From assembly GCA_946480485.1 (NCBI GenBank), contig CAMLJW010000368.1:1-5469 (forward strand): DNA of 5,469 nt, in the 5' to 3' direction. The DNA comes from an uncultured Streptomyces sp. GTDB taxonomy: Bacteria > Actinomycetota > Actinomycetes > Streptomycetales > Streptomycetaceae. The notes beneath the pieces are model-generated. The model did not search any database. It had not been told where the DNA came from and was given only the letters and a program-made list of their open reading frames with translations. Positions within the stretch are counted from its first letter, which is position 1, and each line of letters starts with the position of its first letter. Positions 1-5,382 of this stretch are shown piece by piece. Both the position numbers and the translations under genes were made by a program.

Positions 1-1247
1 CGGGCGCCCAGGTGGAGGTTGCTGAGCCAGCCCCGGCGGCGGCCGTGGCCCCACTCGGCGGCCAGCACCACCAGGTCGAGCGTGTGTACGGGCTTGACCT
101 TCAGCCAGGAGGCGCCGCGCTGGCCCGCGCTGTAGGGGGCGTCGAGGCTCTTCAGTACGGCGCCTTCGTGGCCGCGCCTCAGCGTGTCGGCGAGGAACCG
201 CTCCGCGGCCTCGCGGGTCTCGCCGTCCGCCGGGTCGGCCACGAGCGTACGCCGCACCCGCATCGGCTCGGGCACCAGCCGGGCCAGCTCTGCGTGGCGC
301 TCTGTGAACGGCAGGTCGAGCAGGTCACGGCCGTCCACGGACAGCGCGTCGAAGAACACGGGCGAGACGGGAAGAGCCCTTGCTGCCGTGGAGACGTCCA
401 CGCGGGAGCCCACACGACTGGAGAGCTCCTGGAAGGACCTCGGCCGTCCGTCCTCGCCGAACGCGATGACCTCACCGTCCAGGATGAACCGCTCGCCCCT
501 CAATTCCCTTGCCGCCGCCGGCAGCTCGGGCAGCCGGTCGGTGATGTCGTCCAGGGTGCGGGTGTAGACGCGTACGGCGTCGCCGTCGCGGTGGAGCTGG
601 ACGCGGATGCCGTCCAGCTTCTCCTCGACGGCGCACGGGCCGAGCTTGTCGATCGCCTCGGCCACGGACGCCGCGCTGTGCGCCAGCATGGGCAGGACCG
701 GGCGGCCGACGGTGAGCCGGAACTCGTCGAGGGCCTCCGGGCCGTCCGCCAGCAGCCGCTGTGCCACGGTCTGCAGCGAACCGGCGAGCATCACCGCCCG
801 CCGTACGTCTGCTGAGGGCGCCCCCGTCGCCTCGGCGAGCCCCTCGACGGCGACTGCGTCGAGAGCGCCCTGCCGCACCTCACCACTGAGCAGCCCGAAC
901 AGGAACCGCTGCTCGTCCGCGGTGGCCGCCGCCATCAACTCCGCGACCAGTCGCAGACGTCTGGTCTGCGATCCGGTGCCGGACACACCGGCCAGCCCGG
1001 TCAGTCTGGCGTCCACGTCCAGCACGGTGAGCGTGGGCTCCCCGGCCGGGGCGACGGGCCGGCTCAGCACCTTCCAGCCGATACCGATCCGGCCCTGCGG
1101 GAGGCGCCCCGCCAGATACGGGATCACGATAGGGGCCTCCGCGGCCTCCGCGTCCCGGAACAGGTCGGCGAGCAGCGCGATCTTCCGGGACCGCGCCGAG
1201 GTGTCGGCGACCTCCTGGGACACACGGGCGAGCCGGGCGAACAGCAT
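1..1247 (-). CDS. lig: ATP-dependent DNA ligase, C-terminus cut off by window edge
   Basis: Seals nicks in duplex DNA using ATP through a ligase-adenylate intermediate; in actinomycetes it accompanies the essential NAD-dependent LigA and is probably a repair enzyme. The 415 visible codons hold an N-terminal helical DNA-binding domain (about residues 1-180) and the adenylation domain. Nucleotidyltransferase motifs appear in order: motif I EEKLDGIR with catalytic lysine K210; motif III ILDGEV near 255-260; motif IIIa VFFDA near 297; motif IV EGAVLK near 361-366; motif V WLKVKP at 381-386. The OB-fold domain has just begun (EWGHGRRRGWLSNLHLG). Full-length relatives have about 510 residues, so roughly 100 are missing at the window edge. 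The start at 1247 gives the MLFARLARVSQEVA type of N-terminus I expect for the family, but no Shine-Dalgarno sequence precedes it; GTG at 1223 is a weaker alternative. Transcribed divergently from the dehydrogenase operon. Family assignment is secure; the repair role is inferred. Confidence 0.95.
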   Translation of the reverse strand, partial: MLFARLARVSQEVADTSARSRKIALLADLFRDAEAAEAPIVIPYLAGRLPQGRIGIGWKVLSRPVAPAGEPTLTVLDVDARLTGLAGVSGTGSQTRRLRLVAELMAAATADEQRFLFGLLSGEVRQGALDAVAVEGLAEATGAPSADVRRAVMLAGSLQTVAQRLLADGPEALDEFRLTVGRPVLPMLAHSAASVAEAIDKLGPCAVEEKLDGIRVQLHRDGDAVRVYTRTLDDITDRLPELPAAARELRGERFILDGEVIAFGEDGRPRSFQELSSRVGSRVDVSTAARALPVSPVFFDALSVDGRDLLDLPFTERHAELARLVPEPMRVRRTLVADPADGETREAAERFLADTLRRGHEGAVLKSLDAPYSAGQRGASWLKVKPVHTLDLVVLAAEWGHGRRRGWLSNLHLGA

Positions 1248-1458
1248 GCAGCCATGGTGCAACGACAGAGCACTGAGCGCCCGGGGTCGACCAGGCTTAC
1301 CCCAGTCGCAGTCGCGAACCCACGGAGGAGGGGCCGGTGGAGTCTCTCAGTATCTTCGGGCCGCAGGGGAGCGGATGCACGTACGGGCACGGCCCACGCG
1401 GAAGGGCTGGCATGGCTGGGCCCCGGCTGCTCCCGAGACCCGACCGTTCCCAGAAAGG

Positions 1459-1472
1459 CAAGCGACCGCTTG
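1459..1472. promoter_or_regulatory. Palindromic operator candidate, TetR-type
   Basis: The sequence CAAGCG-AC-CGCTTG is a perfect inverted repeat with 6-bp arms and a 2-bp centre, ending 47 bases before the reductase ATG. A TATGTT at 1474-1479 directly after it resembles a -10 hexamer; no good -35 at 17-18 bp spacing is visible. An operator overlapping the promoter of a fatty-acid-type operon is the usual arrangement for TetR-family repressors. The palindrome is seen directly; the regulator is inferred, and no regulator gene lies in the window. Confidence 0.55.
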
Positions 1473-1508
1473 GTATGTTGTGGAGCGCGACCCGACGAAG
1501 CAGTCCGT

Positions 1509-1513
1509 GGAGG
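1509..1513 (+). promoter_or_regulatory. Ribosome-binding site that fixes the reductase start
   Basis: GGAGG lies six bases before the ATG at 1520. This spacing, together with a family-like N-terminus (MQAWQV), favours 1520 over the GTG at 1337 in the same frame. Confidence 0.8.
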
Positions 1514-1519
1514 CCCCGC

Positions 1520-2593
1520 ATGCAGGCATGGCAAGTGCACCATAACGGCGAGCCGAGCGAGGTGATGCGGCTTGAGGACGTGGAGCGGCCGGTGCCCGGC
1601 GGCGGCCAGGTCCTGCTGAAGGTGCGCGCCTCGAACATCAACTTCCCGGACGCGCTGCTGTGTCGCGGGCAGTACCAGGTCAGGCCGCCGCTGCCGTTCA
1701 CACCGGGTGTGGAGATCTGTGGCGAGACCGAGGACGGACAGCGGGTGATCGCCCATCCCGCGCTGCCGCACGGCGGCTTCGCCGAGTACGCGATCGCGGA
1801 TGCCGCGGCCCTACTGCCCGCGCCCGAGGCGCTCGACGACGCGGAGGCCGCGGCCCTGCACATCGGCTACCAGACGGGATGGTTCGGTCTGCACCGCCGT
1901 GCCGGCCTCGAAGCCGGCGAGACGCTGCTCGTCCACGCTGCCGCCGGCGGGGTCGGCAGCGCGGCCGTACAGCTCGGCAAGGCCGCTGGCGCCACGGTCA
2001 TCGGTGTTGTGGGCGGGGCCGAGAAGGCGGAAGTGGCACGGGAGTTGGGGTGCGACGTCGTCATCGACCGGCGGGCCGAGGATGTCATCGGCGTCGTGAA
2101 GGAAGCCACCGGCGGCCGGGGCGCGGACGTGATCTACGACCCCGTCGGCGGCGACGCGTACGCCCAGTCCGCCAAGGTCGTGGCCTTCGAGGGACGGATT
2201 GTGGTCGTGGGCTTCGCGAGCGGGTCCATTCCCCGTCCGGCGCTGAACCACGCCCTGGTGAAGAACTACTCGATGATGGGCCTGCATTGGGGCCTCTACA
2301 ACACCAAGAACCCGAAGCTGATCCGACACTGCCACGAGCGGCTCACCGAGCTGACCGCTCGTGGTGCGATCAAACCGCTTGTCAGCGAGCGCGTATCGCT
2401 CGGCGGTGCGGCCGCCGCCGTGCAGCGCGTCGCCGACGGCGTCACCACCGGCCGCGTCACCGTGATCCCCGGTATCACAGAAGGCCGCACGGACGGCCGC
2501 ACGGACGGCCTCAGTGAAGGCCTCAGGGAAAACCTCAGGGAAGGCCTCAGGGAAGGCCTCAGGGAAGGCCTCAGTAAAGGAGGAGCGGGATGA
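1520..2593 (+). CDS. NADPH:quinone oxidoreductase-like protein (zinc-free MDR family)
   Basis: A cytosolic medium-chain dehydrogenase/reductase of the quinone oxidoreductase group, expected to use NADPH to reduce a quinone or an activated double bond. The 357-residue product has an N-terminal GroES-like catalytic domain (about 1-120, with ASNINFPDALLCRGQYQ near 37-53) and a Rossmann domain whose nucleotide-binding stretch HAAAGGVGSAAVQLGK lies at 139-154; ATGGRGADVIYDPVGG follows at 196-211. I see no structural-zinc cysteine cluster, which agrees with the quinone reductase branch. The family core ends at GRVTVIPG (311-318), giving a normal length of about 320 residues. The last 39 residues are an extra hydrophilic tail built from four-residue repeats encoded by a 12-bp DNA array. 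It is the first gene of the operon; its TGA overlaps the ATG of the next gene. Association with two acyl-CoA dehydrogenases suggests a role in acyl-CoA breakdown; the actual substrate is unknown. Confidence 0.9.
   Translation: MQAWQVHHNGEPSEVMRLEDVERPVPGGGQVLLKVRASNINFPDALLCRGQYQVRPPLPFTPGVEICGETEDGQRVIAHPALPHGGFAEYAIADAAALLPAPEALDDAEAAALHIGYQTGWFGLHRRAGLEAGETLLVHAAAGGVGSAAVQLGKAAGATVIGVVGGAEKAEVARELGCDVVIDRRAEDVIGVVKEATGGRGADVIYDPVGGDAYAQSAKVVAFEGRIVVVGFASGSIPRPALNHALVKNYSMMGLHWGLYNTKNPKLIRHCHERLTELTARGAIKPLVSERVSLGGAAAAVQRVADGVTTGRVTVIPGITEGRTDGRTDGLSEGLRENLREGLREGLREGLSKGGAG
2483..2578 (+). repeat. Eight tandem 12-bp repeats at the 3' end of the reductase gene
   Basis: Eight contiguous 12-bp units without indels. 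Units 1-2 are GGCCGCACGGAC; units 3-8 are variants of GGCCTCAGGGAA (units 4, 6 and 7 exact; unit 3 and unit 8 carry AGTGAA or AGTAAA; unit 5 begins AA). The preceding 12 bases (2471-2482) may be a worn further unit. The array stays in frame and encodes four-residue units: GRTD twice, GLSE, GLRE three times, NLRE and GLSK. AGGCCT is self-complementary and recurs at 2518, 2542, 2554 and 2566, so adjacent units can form 6-bp stems with 6-base loops in the mRNA. The next 12 bases, in the same phase, contain the ribosome-binding site and start of the following gene. Confidence 0.95.
2579..2583 (+). promoter_or_regulatory. Ribosome-binding site of dehydrogenase A, abutting the repeat array
   Basis: GGAGG (within AAAGGAGGAG) begins at the base after the eighth 12-bp unit and lies six bases before ATG 2590. 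It is a strong site placed inside the end of the reductase gene, next to possible mRNA hairpins of the array, so folding upstream could affect its access. Confidence 0.8.
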
Positions 2594-3834
2594 CCGACGC
2601 CGTGCCCAGGGGCAACGCGCCCGGTGCCGCCGAACTACGCCGCCTCACCCGCAAGTTGCTTGCCGTGCATCCCCCTGACACGACCGACCGCCCTGACTTC
2701 CTGAAGGCCCGCTTCGACGCCGGACTCGCCTGGGTGCACTACCCGTTGGGCCTCGGCGGTCTGGGAGCGCCGCGCTCCCTGCAGGCCGTCGTGGACGCCG
2801 AGCTGGAGGCCGCGGACGCCCCCGGCAACGACCCGCGGCGCATCGGCATCGGCCTCGGTATGGCCGCGCCGACGATTCTCGGCTTCGGTACGGAGGAGCA
2901 GAAGAGCCGCTTCCTCAGGCCGCTTTGGGTGGGCGAGGAGGTCTGGTGCCAGCTGTTCAGCGAGCCGGGCGCCGGATCCGACCTCGCCGCGCTCGGCACC
3001 CGGGCCGTCCGTGAGCACGAGGGCCCGTCCCGCTCGAGTGAAGACGGGAGTGGGGGAGACTGGGTGGTCAACGGACAGAAGGTGTGGACGTCCAGCGCCC
3101 ACCTCGCCCGCTGGGCCATCCTCATCGCCCGTACCGACACGGACGTGACCAAGCACCGCGGCATCACGTACTTCATCTGCGACATGACCGACCCCGGCGT
3201 CGAGGTGCGGCCGCTGCGCCAGATCACCGGCGAGGCCGAGTTCAACGAGGTGTTCCTCACCGACGTCCGCATCCCCGACGCCCACCGCCTCGGGGAGATC
3301 GGCGACGGCTGGCGGGTTGCCCAGACGACGCTGATGAACGAGCGCGTGTCCATCGGCGGCATGCGTATCCCGCGCGAGGGCGGCATGATCGGCCCTGTCT
3401 CGAAGACCTGGCGCGAGCGCCCCGAACTGCGCACGCACGACCTTCACCAACGGCTGCTCAAGCTCTGGGTAGAGGCCGACGTCGCCCGGCTCACCGGCGA
3501 ACGGCTGCGCCAGCAGCTCGTCGCGGGCCAGCCCGGCCCGGAGGGCTCCGGTTTGAAGCTCGCGTTTGCCCACCTCAACCAGGAGATCAGCGGTCTGGAG
3601 GTCGAACTCCTCGGTGAGGAGGGGCTGTTGTACGACGACTGGGCGATGCGCCGACCGGAGCTGGTGGACTTCACCGGGCGCGACGCCGGCTATCGCTACC
3701 TCCGCTCCAAGGGCAACAGCATCGAGGGCGGCACCAGCGAGGTCCTGCTGAACATCGTCGCCGAGCGCGTCCTGGGCCTGCCGTCCGAGCCGCGCACCGA
3801 CAAGGACATCGCCTGGAAGGACCTGACCCGATGA
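2590..3834 (+). CDS. Acyl-CoA dehydrogenase A, probable catalytic subunit of a heteromeric enzyme
   Basis: An FAD-dependent enzyme that would introduce an alpha-beta double bond into an acyl-CoA in the cytosol. The 414 residues cover the usual three ACAD domains: N-terminal helices (about 1-118), a middle beta domain with QLFSEPGAGSDLAALGT at 121-137 and WVVNGQKVWTS at 158-168, and C-terminal helices ending in SIEGGTSE (377-384) and NIVAERVLGLP. E251 in NERVSIGG lines up by eye with the catalytic E254 of isovaleryl-CoA dehydrogenase, while G380 occupies the position of the MCAD base E376, so E251 is the likely base. The C-terminal RxxF and QxxGG motifs that contact FAD from the partner subunit are absent (LLGEEG stands near 341-345). 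Residues about 143-155 are an insertion in a loop, encoded by the repeat element at 3024-3057. ATGA overlaps join it to both neighbours. Substrate is unknown; a branched or steroid-like side-chain acyl-CoA is possible by analogy with the mycobacterial pairs. Confidence 0.93.
   Translation: MTDAVPRGNAPGAAELRRLTRKLLAVHPPDTTDRPDFLKARFDAGLAWVHYPLGLGGLGAPRSLQAVVDAELEAADAPGNDPRRIGIGLGMAAPTILGFGTEEQKSRFLRPLWVGEEVWCQLFSEPGAGSDLAALGTRAVREHEGPSRSSEDGSGGDWVVNGQKVWTSSAHLARWAILIARTDTDVTKHRGITYFICDMTDPGVEVRPLRQITGEAEFNEVFLTDVRIPDAHRLGEIGDGWRVAQTTLMNERVSIGGMRIPREGGMIGPVSKTWRERPELRTHDLHQRLLKLWVEADVARLTGERLRQQLVAGQPGPEGSGLKLAFAHLNQEISGLEVELLGEEGLLYDDWAMRRPELVDFTGRDAGYRYLRSKGNSIEGGTSEVLLNIVAERVLGLPSEPRTDKDIAWKDLTR
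3024..3057 (+). repeat. Streptomyces-type dispersed hairpin element inside dehydrogenase A
   Basis: A 34-bp stretch from CCCGTC to GTGGGGGA contains CGCTCGAGTGAAGACGGGAG. CCCGTC (3024-3029) pairs with GACGGG (3043-3048) around a 13-base loop; an alternative stem is TCCCG with CGGGA. It closely resembles the dispersed element I recall from many Streptomyces genomes, with a CGCTCGAGCGAAGCCGAGAG core followed by TGGGGGA; this comparison is from memory. It is translated in frame and accounts for most of an extra 13 or so residues (from H143, HEGPSRSSEDGSG), in a loop of the middle domain just before WVVNGQKVWTS. Confidence 0.65.
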
Positions 3835-3911
3835 GCCCGATGAGCTCCATGAGCCCGATGAGTCCTTCGAGTCCTCCCCGTCCTCTGAGCCTGGTGAGCC
3901 CTGTGGGCACG
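3831..3911 (+). repeat. 9-bp repeat with four in-frame ATGs at the start of dehydrogenase B
   Basis: Nine consecutive 9-bp units from the start codon: ATGAGCCCG, ATGAGCTCC, ATGAGCCCG and ATGAGTCCT, followed by progressively diverged units (TCGAGTCCT, CCCCGTCCT, CTGAGCCTG, GTGAGCCCT, GTGGGCACG). They encode three-residue steps of the MSP type. ATG occurs in frame at 3831, 3840, 3849 and 3858, always as ATGAG; only the first overlaps the upstream stop codon. A GGAAGGA at 3815-3821 is nine bases before the first ATG. Confidence 0.85.
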
Positions 3912-5003
3912 CAGCCCGACCTGCTCTACTCCGAGGAGGAAGAGGCACTGCGGGCCGCCGTACGCGGCCTCCTCGCCGACCACTGCGACGCGGCGGGCGT
4001 GATCGCCCGCGTGGAGTCCGAGGCGCCGCACGACCGCGAGCTGTGGAAGGCCCTCACCGCCGGCATGGGTCTCGCGGGCCTCCTCGTCCCCGAGCCCTCC
4101 GGCGGCGAGGGCGCCACACACCGCGAAGTCGCCGTCGTTCTGGAGGAGTTGGGCCGTGCGGTCGCACCCGTGCCGTATCTGACCAGCGCCGTCGTCGCCA
4201 CGGAGGCGTTGCTGGCCTGTGAAGGTGACGAGGCCGCCAGGCTGCTGTCCGCGCTGGCGTCCGGCCGTACGATCGGCGCGCTGGCGGTCGCGCTGTCCAC
4301 CGCGCCCGGGATGCCCGTCAAGTCCGTCCGGTATGAAGACGGCGCCCTGCACGGCGAGTTGACGGGCGTCGCGGACGCGAGCGCCGCCGACGTCCTGCTG
4401 GTGCCCGCCGAGGACGGCGGGCTGTACGCCGTGGACGCGACCGCCGTCACGATCATCCCGCAGGTCTCTCTCGACCTCACCCGCCCGCTCGCCAGGGTCA
4501 CCTTCGAGGGGGCACCCGCGCGCCGTCTCACCCCCGACGCCTCGCACGCCGTACGACGTTCTCTACGCGCCGGAGCCGGGCTGCTCGCCTCCGAACAACT
4601 CGGCCTCGCCGACTGGTGCCTGACGGAGACGGTCCGCTACGTGAAGGACCGCAAACAGTTCAACCGGCCCATCGGCGGCTTCCAGGCGATCAAGCACCGC
4701 CTCGCCCAGTTGTGGCTGGAAGTCGTCAACACACGAGCCGCGGCCCGCAACGCCGCCGACGCGCTGGCCACCGGTAGCACCGACACCGACGTGGCGGTCG
4801 CCGTCGCCCAGGCGTACGCCGCGCCCGTCGCGGTCCACGCCGCCGAGGAGGCCCTCCAACTCCACGGCGGCATCGGCATGACCTGGGAACACCCGGTGCA
4901 CCTCTACCTCAAGCGTGCCAAGGCCGACTCGATCGTGTACGGCGCGGCGGGCACCTACCGCGAGGCGCTGGCCGAACTGGTCGATCTCCGGGCGCCCTTG
5001 TAG
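3831..5003 (+). CDS. Acyl-CoA dehydrogenase B, probable non-catalytic FAD-binding subunit
   Basis: An acyl-CoA dehydrogenase-family protein of 390 residues, likely partner of dehydrogenase A. After a low-complexity N-terminal tail (1-27) the family region starts near LLYSEEEEALRAAVR (31-45). The middle domain (about 115-230) has no [ST]E-x-x-AGSD signature. The C-terminal domain carries RKQFNRPIGGFQ (274-285) and QLHGGIGMTWEHP (343-355), the motifs that bind FAD across a subunit interface. Both known catalytic-base positions are lost: R242 stands where isovaleryl-CoA dehydrogenase has E254, and A373 (in GAAGT) where MCAD has E376. It therefore probably completes the flavin site of A rather than acting alone, as in mycobacterial alpha2-beta2 enzymes; this is inferred from motifs aligned by eye. 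The start is uncertain among four in-frame ATGs (3831-3858) and later GTGs at 3894 and 3903; 3831 is chosen for its ATGA overlap and the GGAAGGA upstream. It is the last gene of the operon. Confidence 0.9.
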   Translation: MSPMSSMSPMSPSSPPRPLSLVSPVGTQPDLLYSEEEEALRAAVRGLLADHCDAAGVIARVESEAPHDRELWKALTAGMGLAGLLVPEPSGGEGATHREVAVVLEELGRAVAPVPYLTSAVVATEALLACEGDEAARLLSALASGRTIGALAVALSTAPGMPVKSVRYEDGALHGELTGVADASAADVLLVPAEDGGLYAVDATAVTIIPQVSLDLTRPLARVTFEGAPARRLTPDASHAVRRSLRAGAGLLASEQLGLADWCLTETVRYVKDRKQFNRPIGGFQAIKHRLAQLWLEVVNTRAAARNAADALATGSTDTDVAVAVAQAYAAPVAVHAAEEALQLHGGIGMTWEHPVHLYLKRAKADSIVYGAAGTYREALAELVDLRAPL

Positions 5004-5022
5004 CAGTTGCTGGGAGCCGCTT

Positions 5023-5054
5023 CGGACGAAGGCCCGTCCTCCTTTCGGTGTCCG
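5023..5054 (+). terminator. Possible stem-loop terminator after the operon
   Basis: Twenty bases after the dehydrogenase B stop, CGGACGAAGG (5023-5032) can pair fully with bases within 5041-5054, leaving bulges of one and three bases in the right arm and an 8-base loop. A shorter alternative hairpin is CTTCGGACGAAG at 5020-5031. No T-tract follows, which is common in high-GC actinomycetes. Folding was judged by eye. Confidence 0.35.
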
Positions 5055-5071
5055 GTACTCCGCCGAAGTGA

Positions 5072-5382
5072 ACGCACAGCGGCAGTCCAGCCCCCGCCTC
5101 CTTCATCCCGCTGATCAGCGACAACCGGATGCTCAACTTCACCTGGCAGGGCATCGGGGACGTTCCCCGCCACCGAGCGCCTGAAGCTGCGCGGCATCGT
5201 CTCGGAGGGGTCATCACTCGCGCGGGCAGAAGGTCCGCTTCTGGGGCACCCCTGACCTGGCGGGCCGGGCCCGGCCCGTGACGCGCTCTGGGTCGAACTG
5301 CTCGCGGTCCTCGTGGACCACCTCAACACCGATGATCTTTGCGGGGATCGAGTATTTCCTGGACGCCCACGAGCGGGCGTAG
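5072..5382 (+). pseudogene. Decayed C-terminal fragment of a PI-PLC/GDPD-like protein
   Basis: Reading across three frames recovers a continuous family-like C-terminus: PASFIPLISDNRMLNFTW and QGIGDVP (frame from 5072), ATERLKLRGIVSEG (from 5169), HHSRGQKVRFWGTPDLAG (from 5212), ARDALWVELLAVLVDHLN with TDDL (from 5274), then AGIEYFLDAHERA and a TAG at 5380-5382. The joins imply net shifts of +1 near 5168, +1 near 5205-5212, +2 near 5270-5276 and +1 at about 5340. The pattern resembles the C-terminus of streptomycete proteins annotated as phosphatidylinositol-specific phospholipase C/glycerophosphodiesterase-like; this identification is from memory. VRYSA at about 5050-5064 may be a further upstream scrap. 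The N-terminal catalytic part is absent. Several indels plus the missing front make this a relic rather than a sequencing error. I see nothing recognisable in the remaining 87 bases. Confidence 0.7.

Larger units (their letters stand above)
1248..1519. other. Divergent intergenic region between ligase and dehydrogenase operon
   Basis: These 272 bases separate two divergently transcribed genes. No frame on either strand gives a recognisable protein. The identifiable contents are a perfect palindrome at 1459-1472, a TATGTT element at 1474-1479 that could serve as a -10, and the ribosome-binding site for the reductase at 1509-1513. A purine-rich GGAGGAGGGG at 1324-1333 followed by GTG at 1337 lies in the reductase frame, so a 61-residue N-terminal extension is formally open, but it resembles nothing in the family. 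No clear promoter for the ligase was found. Confidence 0.6.

Noticed and set aside
12..815. Long plus-strand open frame of 267 codons across the ligase region
   Set aside because: It is a high-GC shadow of the ligase; its product shows no domain, whereas the minus strand shows all ligase motifs in order.
1459..1472. Assignment of the palindrome as a KstR2 site
   Set aside because: The KstR2 motif has two bases between CAAG and CTTG; here six bases separate them, so only a general TetR-type call is justified.
1337..1519. A 61-residue N-terminal extension of the reductase from GTG 1337, preceded by GGAGGAGGGG
   Set aside because: The extension resembles no MDR protein, and ATG 1520 has its own well-spaced GGAGG and gives a family-like N-terminus.
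607..1545. Plus-strand open frame of 312 codons spanning ligase N-terminus and intergenic region
   Set aside because: Serine/arginine-rich shadow translation with no recognisable motif.
2483..2578. CRISPR-like array
   Set aside because: Units are 12 bp, contiguous, without spacers and translated in frame; it is a simple coding tandem repeat.
2635..3948. Minus-strand open frame of 437 codons opposite dehydrogenase A
   Set aside because: Antisense shadow produced by GC-rich codon bias; the plus strand encodes a clear acyl-CoA dehydrogenase.
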